Shown here in pieces: positions 11,801 through 25,109 of a stretch of 64,000 bases of DNA. Both the position numbers and the translations under genes were made by a program. The notes below the pieces were generated by a model. That model was not told where the DNA came from, ran no database searches, and saw nothing but the letters and a program-made list of their open reading frames with translations. Within the stretch, counting starts at the first letter, position 1. Each line of letters starts with the position of its first letter. The DNA is from Dasypus novemcinctus (taxonomy: Eukaryota; Chordata; Mammalia; Cingulata; Dasypodidae): positions 120,761,225-120,825,224 of the forward strand of contig NC_080683.1 of the NCBI RefSeq assembly GCF_030445035.2, given 5' to 3'.

Positions 11801-14780
11801 TTTTTGGCTGATTGGTAAGGGGATCTGAGAATACTTTATCAATATCATTAACATTTTGCAGCAGTGGGAGCAGATTTGCACTGAATAACAATCCCCAATG
11901 CTAAACTGTACCTGGCGGTCAGATGCAAGTGAAAATTTAGTCTGTGCTCAACCATAATTTCCATGCTCCAAAAACATATACACTGTCCTCAGTGGTTCTC
12001 AGCACAGTTTACATAGTCTGCAACTGTTTGCAGTGCAATGAATTATTATAGGCTTAGTGACTATGAATTATGCAAACATAATTTTATTGCAAATAGAATT
12101 TGTAAGTTGAACTTGACATCAGAAATTGAAGGATTTTTGCATAGAACTTTCTACTGTTGACTCACATCACCTCTGATCTTATGAATGTAAACGGTATGAA
12201 ATTCCAAAGGAAGGAGCTTGTTTAAACCTTCCTCTATGTTCTTACCAATCAATAGTTTTTTGCCTACAGATTTTCATCAGTCAACCTAGGATCTTTTCTG
12301 GGGCATGTTGCAGAGATATAGACAACTTAAGTTGCTTTTCTTTACTGATTCAGGCTTTCCCTTGACCGAGGTATCGTCGTGCCCCCTTTTCTCTTGGCGA
12401 GTGCAGCGGGGTAACATTGCTGTGTGCAACAGCGAGGAACTGGGGGTGAAGAGCACTGGAGGTGAGGCGGAACACCGGACTCTGCTTTTAGCTTCAGAGA
12501 GAATGTGTATATTGCTGATCTTTAGAAAGAGGAATTATTTTCATCAGTACTTAATAATCATTTCCCACAATTGACAGAGCCAGTTAGCAATTGCGCTTAT
12601 TTTAGCTATTAAGGAAAAGGAATATTTTAAAAACGCATTGACATTACAGATTCAGTTAATAAGTGGCCATTTTATCGTTGATTCTTAAAACTAACATGCT
12701 TTTCTTTTTTTAAGACTTCCAACTACTGTTTAGTAAATAAAACTAGCATTTTTAGAAGTGAATGGTGACTGGAAAATCATTGCCTTGTTCCTTATACTTA
12801 ATGGCATCTTGAAGAACAGTGCCTCAAACGATTGTGTACGTCTTATAAGACACCCACTGGTATCTTTGTTTGAAGAAATGGCAAGGCTTCGTGAAAAATG
12901 CTGGTTAAATGTCTTGATAATTCTTTGATAAAGTTCCTTATGCCCACTTTTAGGGCAATTCATGTAAAAGGAATCTAAATATCAAGGGAACTGTTAATCA
13001 TTTTGTCTACGGGAATACTAGGGAAAGGTAAGCTATAAAGTCTTTAATTATTATACACCTGGAGCTGTGAATGATACAGAAACTGAAAATCACAACTTCT
13101 ACTTCAGCGAAAATAATGTGTGGTATTTGACAAACATTTTCCCCCTCCGCCAAATTTTTATTTTCCCCAACAGTTTTCGAAGTGTTTTAATTAAAAGCAA
13201 GTGTGGTTATCAGCCAATCATAAAATAGGTTGGTTCTTACTATATTATGCCCTACATCTTCTCTCATGAATAATTTAAACTAGAAAGTAAAACTGGATAG
13301 TTTAGAAGATCTCGCTTTGCCATGAAATTTAAATCAGCCAATTAAAATCTTCCAAACATGTACCTAAAATGAAAATGAGCATATAAAATTTAGATGGGAA
13401 GATGTAAGGGGAAAGAGTGAAATTACAGCATGCCTTCAAGAATTAATATTTCAGCTAAAATAAAGAAGCAAAGTGAAAAAGTGTCTTAATAAATGGAAAC
13501 GAGTCACGGTGGATGTGGAAAATAAAAGTCAGTGGAAGGGCACAGATATGGAGTAAGTAATGATGAATATTAAAAATAACAACAAGATGTAAAGTTGGTA
13601 TTTGTAACAATGGTAATTGGGGACAGTTTGCCAAGTTGATGATAGATAAATTCCAGTGAAACCTGTTTTATTGGTTCCATGTGTTTATGCTTTCTTAGAG
13701 CGTTTTTTATTTATTTATTTTTCCTCCAAGGGTTTGCCACTCTACACCACTGATCCTGCTGATTATTAACTGACAATGCCCCCAGCAATGAAACCCCAAG
13801 GGCCTAAAGCATTCCATCCTTGGAATAAAGTTACTGACCCTTAGGGCACGAGGTTGTTTTCAGCAGCTTGCAAATCCGACTCTTTTTTTTCCAAAGTGAT
13901 CTTTCCATGGGGTCATGTACATCAGGGAAAGAATTTAAACATTCTCTTGTTTTCAGTCCAAAAGGTTTGTTTCTTTATTTAGAAACCTTCAAAGGTTTTC
14001 TCTTCCCCAGGGATACTCTATTTCAACTTTCTCAATAAGGCCTGGAGAATTGGGGGAATGGGCTTGGAGGAGAGGGAGGAAAAGTAGGAAAATCCATTCA
14101 GTTTCAAATAAAGCCGTTTAAAGATTTGTTTCTAAAAGTTCAGTTCCCAATATAATCCACAGTCATTTTTCCCCCCTTTCAGTTCCAGTATGAGGAATAA
14201 ACAGACAAATACGACTTCTCAATCGCTTAGTGGTCCTCTGAGATTTGGAAACCACATAAAGAAGATAACATTAAGAAAGAACAGCTAACTTCAAATATGT
14301 TTGTTCTCAGGGTAGTTGCGGCATTTATTTTCACTGAGCTTCTGAATTACTAATATATCCCTGGTGTAGCAGAATGCTGAATTTAAAATGGCAATTGCAG
14401 GAAATAATTGGAAAGAAGTATGGTGTAGGTGTGTGCAGTTTTTGTGTTTTAAATCCATTTAAAATAGCTGAAATACGAATTAGCCAGCAGCACTGAAACA
14501 TTTAAAACTCGGAGCATGCAAATATAAACCCCACCCTCACTCCCAAAGGAGGAGAAAATTTCCATCTTTTGCATGTTGCCGAACATGGTATATTTCGGAT
14601 AAATAATATAATTAATTTTCATATCCTCCAAAACTGGATACCAAAAACAAACAAGAACAGAAAAGCAAACAAGGACACTAAAGCAATCTCATTTACAAAT
14701 CCTAATGCAAATACAATTTAAAATAAAGTACAGTAAAGCCAGACATTCAGTGCATTCTTATCCATTTGCAAAGCTTTTGA
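8900..14780. other. Repeat-poor noncoding stretch
   Basis: No gene and no clear transposable element were recognised over nearly 6 kb, apart from a poly(T) run near 11789-11805. In a window otherwise dense with L1 and ERV DNA, this makes the stretch a candidate for unique and possibly conserved noncoding sequence. Short frames such as 10342-10590, 10645-10935 and 12305-12574 show no homology I can name. Confidence 0.5.
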
Positions 14781-14790
14781 GAGATTTTAG

Positions 14791-14893
14791 TTGGTTGGTT
14801 GGCTGGTTGGTTGGCAGGTAAGGGGGACTGAACCCCACACCTCCCAAGTGCAAGGCAGGCACTCAACCCCTAAGCTGCACCGGTCCCCCCATA
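14791..14893 (-). mobile_element. Short tRNA-derived SINE (DAS-like)
   Basis: Read on the minus strand this has a tRNA-like head. An A-box-like region lies in 'GCAGCTTAGGGGTTGAG', and a B-box-like 'GGTTCAGTCCC' follows about 40 bases later. A (CCAA)n-rich tail lies at 14791-14818. This resembles the short armadillo SINEs built from one tRNA-derived monomer. The B box carries a change from the usual GGTTCAATCCC. No target duplication was found. Confidence 0.65.
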
Positions 14894-15229
14894 CTGCTTT
14901 TCAATGGTCTGAATTAACCGGGAGAGAGATTCCACCTCAGACCTTAGCGCTTGTAGTCGCAGCAAACCCGGCTCAAGGAACAAACCGTCAAGGGATCTTT
15001 GAGTTTGTGCGCCAGTCCTTGCACAACAATGGTAGACAACATGGGTAGACAAGCAAAACCAGCGGCGACCTAGTGTGCACGATTTACTTACAATGGCTAT
15101 GGGGTCAGTGGGGAAAACAAGAGGTCCGCTGAATCCCAGACGTTTTTAACTCGATTGTTTGGATTTCTGTACCTATTCAAAACCATTCCTCCATTCTTGG
15201 CTTTTTTTGGAAGTCCTCTTAAGTTTCAA

Positions 15230-15850
15230 ACTAGCACCTCGCCTGGGTAGGCCAGCGAGGACCCCAGGATGTTTTGAAAATGCTCCCCCTCTCTGCCCAC
15301 ACCAGGACAGATGGGGATGGACGTCTGGGATTTCGCCCCTGGCGGTTTAGCTCCAACTCCTCATCTTTAATTACTCCACAAAAAGCCAGCCTGCGAGGTG
15401 GGGAAGACGCAGCAAGCTGGAGCCTGCCAGCTCGGCCTCGCCCTCCTTTTCTATTTTCGAGCAGATGTTTCAATGTTTCCATTCCCCGCGGGAGGGAAGT
15501 TCGCTCTTTTGGAGAGCAAACCTGGAGCAAGAGCCTGGGGTGCTCCCCAGGGACCCCTCTGGGGCCCAAGCACCCAGGTCGCAGAGGCCTCATAACCTTG
15601 TCTCTGTCTCGGGCAGAAAGTGGGGCGCGGGGTGCTGCCTCCGCTGACCTGCAGCCTAGCATTTTCCCCTCCAGGAGCCCCGCCACGTGGGCTCTCCGCC
15701 CTGCTCCTTTGGATCCTCTGTGTTGTGTAGTAATAGGTAAAGCTACTTGCTGAAAGCTTCTGCTTAGCCTGAATCCTGTGTTCCCTTCACTTGCAACGGA
15801 GCCCCGCGGCCCACGCCCGCGCTTCTGGGTGAGCGTTAATTATTTCCATT
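15230..15850. promoter_or_regulatory. GC-rich, CpG-bearing candidate regulatory region
   Basis: About 600 bases with clearly higher GC than the surroundings and scattered CpG dinucleotides, no recognisable repeat, and a long gap from other transposable elements. Several overlapping frames on both strands (up to 159 residues at 15274-15753 plus and 151 residues at 15231-15686 minus) are probably by-products of composition. No start-site elements or splice signals were convincing. Calling it regulatory is inference. Confidence 0.3.
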
Positions 15851-16120
15851 CACGTGAAGACCAACCTAGCATGATCCAAATCAGCACCATGATTTATTTG
15901 GTACTTGTAGAAATAATTCGTGCAATAAAAAGAATAAAGCAAGGAGCATAAAATTTGAAAGAGACTAGATGAACGCTAATGATATAAATCTACTTAGAAA
16001 ACAAATGTGAGTCAGGTGAATCAACTAAGGAACTATTAGAATACTAGCACAGTTTATCAGGCTTCCAGGTAAAAGTTGGTAGACTGAAAGAATTGTTATT
16101 TAATATTTCTTGCAAATAGT

Positions 16121-16256
16121 GTTGCCAGATAAAATGCAGGATGTTCAATTGAATTTGAATATCAGATAATTATTGAATATATTTTTAGTATGTCTGAACA
16201 TTGCATGGGATGTACTTATACTAAAATATTTATTCATTGATACTAAATCTGGCAAC
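16121..16256. mobile_element. Palindromic MITE-like DNA element
   Basis: Begins GTTGCCAGATAAAATGCAGG and ends ...AAATCTGGCAAC, so the termini are inverted copies of each other. The interior is near-palindromic around 'tatttttagtatg' and 'acttatactaaaatat'. I recognise the general form from a common eutherian palindromic DNA transposon but cannot name the subfamily. There is no coding capacity; the element moved with a transposase from elsewhere. Confidence 0.65.
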
Positions 16257-16815
16257 CTTAATTGTGAAAGACATTCAATATATGAATATAGATACACATA
16301 CATATATGATACACAAATATATGCATGCCAAATTTAATACTCATGTCCAAGTTACAACCACATAGTTTCAAAATAGAATATTACCAAATATTTTAAATCT
16401 CACTCTACATCTTGCTCCTCTACATGTTGTAAACTCCCATCTCGCCACCACTAGTTTACCAACATTGTGAAATAATTATTTCCGTGCTTTTAAACATAAG
16501 TTAACAATCTCAGAAGGATTGCTATACAATGTATTATTCACTTCTGCCTGTTTTAAAAGATTATAATAACAGTTTCCTTTCGACTCTATTCTTCCCCTAC
16601 TTACTTTTGACAAGAACAATTTTGTGTTATTCATGCATACTGAAACATGCAGCTGCAATTCATTAGCTCATGCGCCAATATATCATTTGAATGTATCACA
16701 GATTATTAATACGCTCTAGTGTTTATAAGAACAGTATATAATTTATAATATATACTTTTAATAATGTTAAGACATTTAAGCTATTAAAATATACCCTTCA
16801 TGTTATATGTTCAAG

Positions 16816-16837
16816 GAATATATATATATATATATAA
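16816..16837. repeat. (TA)n microsatellite
   Basis: Perfect dinucleotide run of about 20 bases. Confidence 0.9.
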
Positions 16838-17044
16838 TTCAAAGTAGACATACCTACACACAAATGTGTGTGGGGGTCTATGGACATTTTTAAGGTACAC
16901 ACACACACAGTATACCTTGAAATTATGTGCACATGTTTAACTTTATTAGGTAATGAATTGTTTTTCTTCATAACTGATGGCACCAATTACACTCTAAGTA
17001 GACTTTTTCTTGGTTGCTGTTGGGCCACATCCTCACGAGCCGAT

Positions 17045-17113
17045 TCTTTCATTCAACAATTTTGAATGCCATCTGGCCATCTACTACCAGGCATTGCTCT
17101 AGGCACTAAATTA
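17045..17113 (-). mobile_element. L2 3'-end fragment
   Basis: The plus strand reads as the antisense of the LINE-2 3' end: 'ttcattcaacaattttgaatgcc' followed by 'ctaccaggcattgctctaggcac'. It is short and old, directly beside the 3' end of the L1 that starts near 17125. Confidence 0.6.
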
Positions 17114-17124
17114 TTTAAATACAC

Positions 17125-17579
17125 TTCGCATTTTGGAATAATTATTGATTCACAGAATAGTTGCGAAGGTAATAGAGAATTCCTTTTTCCCCTCATCCAT
17201 GTTTCCACAGAAAATACACATATTTCGGTATGTGCCAATGACAAAGGTATGAAATAGTGTTTCACTTTATTTTTAATTTCCCTGAATACTGCTATGTTAT
17301 CTTTCATATCTTTATGGATCATTTGTGTCTCCTGTCTATGAAATCTCTAGCCATTTATTTTTAGGTTTTTTAAAAAAATTGTGTTTATTTATTTTCATTT
17401 ATGAAGATTGTATACAGGATGCAAATCATTTATCAGGTAACTTTTGCTATATCTTTTCCTGGTATAAGATTTTTTTTTTCACTCTATTTGTGTTTTAGCC
17501 TCTCAATATCATTGTCAATAGCAAATTTTCTAATGTTGAACTAGCTTTGCTTATCCAAAATAAACCAATTGATGCTAAG

Positions 17580-17618
<39 letters not shown>

Positions 17619-19620
17619 CAGTTTGCTAATATTTGGTTGAAGATTTTTATCTATATTTATGAGTGCCCTTACCTGATTATAAGTTGTAAGCTATTTACTT
17701 TGCTTTAAGTAAGATTGAAAAATACTTCCTTCTTGTAATTCTTCTTGAATTTGCCTTCAAAATGATCTAAGCCTTGTTTTTCCTTTCTGGGAAGATTTAA
17801 AACTAGAAATTCAATTTATTTCAAAAGTGTAGGTCAATTTAAATATTTTGTTTGTTGTTTAGTATTTTTTATGGTTTCATTTTCTCAAAACTCTTACATT
17901 TCACCTAATTTTTATATTTCATTGATACAGTTATTCACATTATCTTTCTGTCATTTTTCTCTTATTAAACCTATACTTTGAACTTTTAAAAAAAAATTTA
18001 GTATACATTTTTTGCCTTGTATACTTTGTTTCCATGAGAGTTTTCTTGATGTTATTTGTGTTTTCAGAGAGCCAAATTTTTACTTTGTTGACTTTGTTTA
18101 ATATGCCATTTTATTTCACTGTCTGCTCTTATTACTTTCCTTTTCTATCATGTGAGATGTCTTTTTATATCTTTGCTTTTATTTTGGGAGCTTTTTAGTT
18201 GTGACACTAGTTTATTCATTTCTAACCTGTAAACATTCAAGGCTATTCATTTATCTTCAAATATCTCAATAGCTGCATAGTATATGTTAATGTGTATAGT
18301 ATTTTTAATTTTCCCTTATTTTTAAATATTTTCTTTGCTCTGTAGATTTTTTTTATCACTCAGGTTTATGTGTATTTTTATTTCTACTCTTACTTTGACG
18401 TATAAACTTTGAAATATATATTTTATTAAAATTTAAAATCCATAAACTGCTTTTATCTGTTTTCTGTGCCTTCACAGCATAGAAAACATGATGTTTGTCA
18501 ACAGTTCTTTAAAGTGTCTTGTGACTTACTTTATGGCTGAGAATATGGGCAGTTTTCCTGAATGTCCATCTGGCATGTGTGTGTGTAAGAGAGAGCAATA
18601 GAGCAAGGAGGAGGGAGAGGGGCAGAGAGAAAGACAGGTTATGCATATACATTAGAAATTGATTACAAATTCATTCCTATTTCACTGAGAGATGATAGAA
18701 AACCCCACTATGAGTACTGATTTCTCAATTTAACTTCCTAGTTTGTCTCCATTGAGGACATTTTATTAAGGGCCTGCTGGTTCATAACTTTTTGTGAATT
18801 TATTTGAGTTTGTTTCATCCTATTTTTACATTTTATGTCCCCCATATTTTCACACTTTCCCACCATAGGCCCCATACTTCTTGGTTCTATTAGGTTTTTG
18901 GTTTTTTTTAAATTTTTTCTAAAGTAGTATCCTGTTACATCTTTAATTCTTCTACTTGTTATAAGACCAAATTTCTATTAATTCCCATTTAACATAAAGA
19001 TGTTTAGAGTGAATTAATCGCTTAGGCATCTTTCCTTTTCCTCAAATAAAAACATTAGCCATGTTCAAATCCGAATGCCAATTTGAATGTGTCTGGGATT
19101 ATTTTTCATTAGAATAAAAGTCTACAAATTCAAAGTCATCCTTATTGAATTATACAATCAGTGTTGCTTTTATATACAGCCTTCTATATGATCATAAGTT
19201 TATCATTTTTTAAAGAATCAGTTTTCCTTCTAGTATCTCAGACTCCCCTACCATAATCATTTTTCTTCTTCCTGGTATACATTTGTAGAACTATCTCTAA
19301 AGATGGTGAATCTTTGTTTGCTTGAAAAATGTCTGTATTTTGCTCTTCTTCGTGAGTGATATTTAAGCTAATATAACATTTTGTGGCTGACTGATCTTTT
19401 TCTCGACATTTTTAATATCTCATTCTGCTATTGTCTATGCTTGCTGCTGATAATTCTGCTGCCATTTACATTGTTCCTTTGTAAGAAACATTTTTTTTCT
19501 TATTCCTTTTTATTTTGTAATATTTTCTTTATCTATAGTGTTATGCAGTTTAAATGTGATGTGTCTAGATGTGAACTTTTTCTTTGCCTTAATTGTGATT
19601 TTTGAGGAACCCAAATTCAC
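17125..19620 (-). mobile_element. Old L1, minus strand
   Basis: Opens with the antisense of an L1 3' end ('ggaataattattgattcacagaatagttgcgaa' layout, 17135-17170). It continues as T-rich antisense 3' UTR and ORF-derived sequence to about 19620, where phrases match the antisense of the L1 5' ORF area ('aatgtgatgtgtctagatgtgaactttt'). Frames on either strand are short. A perfect (TA)n run of about 30 bases lies at 17583-17615. Confidence 0.65.
17583..17615. repeat. (TA)n microsatellite
   Basis: Uninterrupted TA dinucleotide run of about 32 bases within the L1. Confidence 0.9.
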
Positions 19621-20709
19621 TTTTCCCAGCCCCAGGAAATTCAGTCTCAAAATGAAGGTAGATATCATTAGAATATTTAAGATAGCATATTTCAATATAA
19701 TATAATGTTATTTTTTTGCATGAATATTTGTAGTTTTATATTATTTAACATTTATATTCATATTTAAATAGATTTAAATTAATATTTTATGCTTAAATTT
19801 TAGAATAAAATTAAATATTATGATGAATTCAATGAAAACCAATAACTAGACTTCATAGGAGAGACTAATAGAAGAATCACATTCTGAGAGAAGGATTAGG
19901 AGATGTCCTCAGCACTCATCCTTTGTTAATCTGAAATTCGACAAGACATGCCAATACAGCAGATGAGATTATTCCTAAGGCATCCTGCCTTGCTTCATTT
20001 GTGGTCTCTGAGTACCACAGCAGCTTTAGAAAAGGAGCATCTTTTTTCTTGATCTAACTCATGTAGGTTTCTGTCAATTGAAAGGTAGATTAATATTTAA
20101 TAATTCAATACCAAGGATTTTACCAGTTGATAGAATTATATCCAGTGTAGATCAGGTTTCTCCATCTGTGTTGTGGAACACAGATTGAAGGGAAACGAGA
20201 TTGAAGGGTAGTTGGAAGCTCTTTGCAGAGAAAATGCGGGAGGACTAGGGAATTGGGGAAAGGTTGATGCAAAATAGGTGGACATTAGGTCTGTTTAGAG
20301 GGAGAACTGATCAGAACGAAGTTGACTGGCTGTAAAGCTGGGGAGAGCAGAAGTCCAAGGTGAAGCCAGTCCCTGAGTGGACAGTTTTGACGCTTTTACC
20401 AAGGCAAGCGTGGGTCCAGGATGGGGGATTGCGTGTTGAGCTTCTCGGTTACAGTAGTTGTCTCTTCTAAATACCGATGTCTGGAAAGCAGTTGCCTCCT
20501 CAATCAAAGCTCAGCTGAGAGGTCCAGATGGAAATACAGATTTTGAATTCGTTAGTATATAAATCTAATTGAAACCATGGAAATGCATTAGAGCTCCTAA
20601 AAAAAAGTTTGTAGAGTGAAAATAGAGAGATTCTAGGAAAGAAGCAAGGAATCAAGGGACTGCGGAACCATTTTAATTAATCTTTACCTTTCCCTCTTCA
20701 TTTAATTGC

Positions 20710-20812
20710 CACATCTTTTGCTTACCTACTATGATTAAAAATTCATCTGTTTCACCTAGTTTTCCTTGTGAAAATTCTTACAATGGGCTTTAATTTAAAT
20801 ATATAGCTCCTT
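20710..20812. repeat. Left arm of an inverted repeat flanking the 2.3-kb L1 3' UTR copy
   Basis: The core at 20731-20812 (GATTAAAAATTCATCTGTTTC, then GTGAAAATTC, then GGGCTTTAATTTAAATATA) matches the reverse complement of 23271-23350 with few mismatches and small gaps. Weaker similarity extends outward around 'ccacatct'. The two arms point toward each other across the L1 segment. See the matching right arm. Confidence 0.75.
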
Positions 20813-20949
20813 TTAAAAATATTTTATGAGACATGTTTGTATAATGTATAATATATTCATAAATATAATTTAAATAATATGACACGATCACATTATTATA
20901 TGTTATAAATTTTATATATAAACATAATATTTAATAAATGATATTTATT

Positions 20950-23268
20950 TATTTATTTTTAAATATTTATTATTATTTTTTTAAATTACATTAAAAAAAA
21001 TATATGAGGTCCCATTCAACCCCACCGCCCCCGCCCCCCACTCCCCCCACAGCAACACTCTCTCCCATCATCGTGATACATCCATTGCACCTGGTAAGTT
21101 CATCTCTGAGCATCACTGCACCCCATAGTCAATGGTCCACATCATAGCCCAGACTCTCTCACGTTCCATCCAGTGGGCCCTGGGGGGATCTACAGTGTCC
21201 CGTAATTGTCCGTGAAGCACTATCCAGGACAACTCCACGTCCCGAAAACGCCTCCACATCTCATCTCTTCCTCCCGTTCCCCACACCCAGCAGCCCCCAT
21301 GGCTACCGTTCCCACACCCATTCCACATTTTCTCTGTGGACATTGGATTGGTTGTGTCCATTGCACACCTATGTCAAGTGAGGGCTTAGATTCCATATGG
21401 GTACTGGATGCACTCCTCCCGCTTCTAGTTGTAGGCACTCTAGGCTCCATGTTGTGGTGGTTGACCTTCTTCAACTCCATGTTAGCTGAGTGGAGTAAGT
21501 CCAATAAGTCAAAGTGTAGGAGCTGAAGTCTGTTGAGGCTCTGGGCCTGGGTGTCATATTATCAGTCCAGAGATTCAAATCCCCTACATATATCTTAAAC
21601 CCAGCACCAACTACAATTCCAATAAAGTAGCATGCAAGTCTTGTGAAAAGAGATCCCCTCTGAGTCCATTTCCATCACGCAGAAATACCAGCTCCGAAGA
21701 AGGGCCATCTGTCATGGCAGTGAACCCCTTCTGCTATGACCATAGAACCCGTGGGTCTCTTTATCCCTCAAAAGAACCAATACCTGGGGTTGTATCTACC
21801 TTATCTGTCTCTTAGACTCTGTTCAGTTGTACATAGGGGTATTCCTTCTGACAACCTCCAGACTCTTTTTTAGAGACTCACAGCCTTATAATCTCATTTC
21901 TCCTTTCCATTTCCCCCTTACATTAGGTCAAACCGCTTCCCGAAGTCATGTTATTATATGTAGACAGGTATATTCTGCTGTTCCGCATTGAATCTTTGAT
22001 TCAAGGTCATTTTCTAGTTGCTTCTTCAGCTGGTATGTGGTAGTGATCCCTCGGTGCCAGGGAGGCTCATCCCCGGGTGTCGTGTCCCACGCTGGGGGGA
22101 ATGCATCACATCTACACGCTGAGTTTGGCTGTGAGAGTGGCCACATTTGAGTAACATGAAGGCTGTCAGGAGGAAACCCCCAGGCACAATGCTACTCTAG
22201 GCCTTGTTCTTATTGCAGGTGCATAGGCTCAAAAGTGTAGCCATTAGTATCAAGAGCCCACTGTTGGGCCCTCCTTCCTTCCTGGTTCTTGCCGTTGCAC
22301 CTGGAGGATTGCCGCTGCTCTCCCAGGGCCCACAACAGTGACCCCCCGGCCAGGAGCCCAGTACCCCCCCAGCTGTTGTTTTTAATTGTTTCCACTATGA
22401 GTATATATAGACATTACCATATACCCTGGGCATATGCCCTGTATAACTCCCTGTCAACCATATATATCCTGTCAATAACATCCCATATCAGTATTCCTCC
22501 GCTGCCATTGTTGAACCACTCTGTGATCCAAAACTTCCCGTAAAGTGAATCCCAACATAATGCCAGCTTCAGAAGAGTCTTAGATCACCAAAATTCATAT
22601 ATACAATATACAATATTTCCCCAGATCTACCATAAAACCTTTTCCCTTCCACAGCAATAATCTTTTAACTTATTCATATCATATTTCCTGAAACTGATGT
22701 ACAGATTCCGAAACTATAGTTTTCAAACAAGGTAACATATGTGCTTACTATGTGGTCCATACTTTAGGTTGTACAGTTTTCTAAATTTTTTAGTTATCCT
22801 ATGTTTTGTCTTATGGTTTTCATTATTAGTCTGTCGTCCCCTATATGTTTTTGGTGTAATATTAGCTGTTTTATATTCATCCTCGTGTACTCTCACATAA
22901 CTCCTCTTTTGCCCCCTTATTTACCTTTGTTCCATCCATTGCACGTCCATTTTCCCCTCCCCTTAGGGCCCACAACGCCTGCCAATCTAATGCCCTGGGA
23001 GCCGTCCTTTCTCACGAGAGATACAGTTCTCTCTATTCGACGGCATTAGTCTTCCCCAGGATATGGGTCCACCCCACCCAATGGTAGAACCCACCTTGGC
23101 AAAATGAGCCTTCAGCTATTCCCTCCGGAGTCTGTCCCGCATCAGACCATACCCCCTGAGCGTCCTAACCAGGTAACCCTCCTACTTATACTTTGATACG
23201 TTTTACTCAACATTTAGTTCTCAATGAACTTCTGGCACTCTCCCATGTTTGTATGTTATTTAAAAACA
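20950..23268 (-). mobile_element. Xenarthran-type L1 3' UTR (5'-truncated), minus strand
   Basis: The plus strand starts with an A/T tail region (20950-21005), then a pyrimidine-rich segment ('caccgcccccgccccccactcccccc'), then a long CCC/ACA-rich stretch. The layout is shared with the L1 3' UTR at 35193-35730 (shared phrase near 21222: 'caggacaactccacgtcccg'). This marks a lineage-specific L1 family of armadillo or xenarthran type. No ORF2 motif is visible on the right, so the copy is 5'-truncated. The small frames at 21113-23049 on both strands are noncoding by-products. Confidence 0.7.
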
Positions 23269-23270
23269 AG

Positions 23271-23385
23271 GGAATTTATATTTAAATTAAAGCCATTGCA
23301 AAAATTTTCAAAAGGAAAATTAGGTGAAACAAATTTTTAATCAGAGTAATAAAGTTGCTTTAGTTTATATTTAGATGTGGAATTG
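23271..23385. repeat. Right arm of the inverted repeat
   Basis: Its reverse complement reads TGATTAAAAATTTGTTTCACC..., followed by TTTTGAAAATTTTTGCAATG and then CTTTAATTTAAATATAAATT, matching the left arm at 20731-20812. An arm similarity near 85 percent (by eye) fits terminal inverted repeats of an old DNA element, or two opposed copies of one repeat, split by the L1. Confidence 0.75.
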
Positions 23386-23389
23386 CTGT

Positions 23390-24120
23390 TTCTAGAATCT
23401 GCATATATTTAGATTTATTGAGTATGGACAAGCATTATCCAAAGTGATTTTATACATTTGTATTTGTTTATATATGTGTTTGTTTTGTCCTTATTATTGA
23501 ATAGTAATTTAACGATCAGTTCTTTGAGTGTATTATTCCCCTATGATCTTTTGTTATTACAGAAAAATATGTCAATCTAAATTGCGTGAGATTTTAAACC
23601 CGAGGATGTACACGTTCCATTAGTTCCAATAAATTCTCAGTTATCTCTACAAAAATAACTTCTCTTTTATATCTCTATGTAAGTCAGAAACTCATATATT
23701 TTCCTATAATCGTCCTAGTGTCTCTTACCCTCGTTCTTATTTTTCTTACTTTTCCCCTGTGTTTGTAATTTTAGTACTCTTTCAGCTCCTTTGTTCACTC
23801 ATTCTACCTTTTGCTGTACCTGTTTTACTATTTAAAGTACTCTTTGAGGTTTTAATTTCAATGAATGGTCATTTTTTTGTCATTTCCTAAAGATTTTTAA
23901 GGTTATTTTTCTATCTCTTTTGACAGTTTTAATACTTTATTTTTTCATAAAAAATTTAAATTGTGTCTTTTATTTCTTTAAACATAGTAACTTTTAACTT
24001 AGTCTATCTGATGTGCTCATTTGAACTTGAGTGTGGATAATTTTACTTCAAGCTCTTGGTCAATCTGTTTAATGTTTTTGCACCTGTTAGGATTCTGGGC
24101 AGGCTTCTGAAGGCGTCACC
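23390..24120 (-). mobile_element. Old L1 fragment (ORF1-proximal), minus strand
   Basis: T-rich on plus. The run from 23740 to 24080 has the antisense layout of the L1 ORF1 region, with repeated 'ctttcagctcc', 'tttctttaaacatagt' and a terminal 'ggattctgggcaggcttctg'. Stops occur throughout every frame. Confidence 0.5.
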
Positions 24121-25109
24121 GTTGGCAGTACAGTAAGTCCTGGAGTCTAGACACAGAGCTCCATAAATGTTTTCACATTTGTTTCTATTAGACGTCCTGG
24201 AACACTTGCCAAAAGATTATCATGTTATTTTCTCATTTTATGGGTCCCAGTACCACTTGGAACCCAACCCTGAATACATGTATTTACCAATGACTGAGAA
24301 ATAACTTCTGGTTTCTTAGCACAAAGACCAAGACAATGACAGAGGGACCTCTATATCACTCCCTTTCCTAATGAGTGGGATAGGCTTAGTCCAACCCTTC
24401 ACTGAAGATGGAGCTAGTTACATATCCTGTTTTCATGTGAAAGTCTCAATTTCAATTTCCTCCTCAAATTTTCTCAAGGCCTTTACTCCTGCATTGTACA
24501 ACCCACAATTCCCATTTCCCTTCCTTTGAGTGATTGGCAAGTGTCCCCAAGACAGCCAAAATATTAGCATTTTCTTACAGCTCCAATTTTTCATTTTTCT
24601 CTCTCTGTTTAACCTTAGGGATTTTCCTTTCTCTGCTCTGAGCTCAGTTGTGAATTTTTAAAGTTATGTATTTTGTGTAACATTTTAGTTTTAGTTGTTT
24701 TGTAATAGGGCATTTTTTTGGCTCTGGTCTGTGACATATCCAGAAATAGAATACTTTTTTTAGCCTGAAAGGATTTTTAGGAATCAGATTGTTTCTGATT
24801 TTCCTTGTTAAACTGTGGTCAAAGTACCAAATAAATATCATACAATGAATATTAATGAGTCCATGGTTGAGAGACTGAATAAAATGACCTGATTATTCAT
24901 AGGACCATATAAAGGTCAGTAATATTAGGGAATGAAATACAGAATGGTATCATCAGAAATTAAATAACAGGATGCACACAGGAGTCACACCACGGTAAGT
25001 CTCTCATGTCATTCCAGGGAGCTTGATTTGAATACTGGAGGTTTCAGGCATGGCTAATACTATGGCAGGCTCATGTTAGAGAGGTCAGCCTGGATGAAAA
25101 AGCACAATT

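Noticed and set aside
15231-15753. Two long overlapping frames on opposite strands (151 and 159 residues)
   Set aside because: They lie in GC-rich DNA where stops are rare, overlap on both strands, and show no motif or splice signals.
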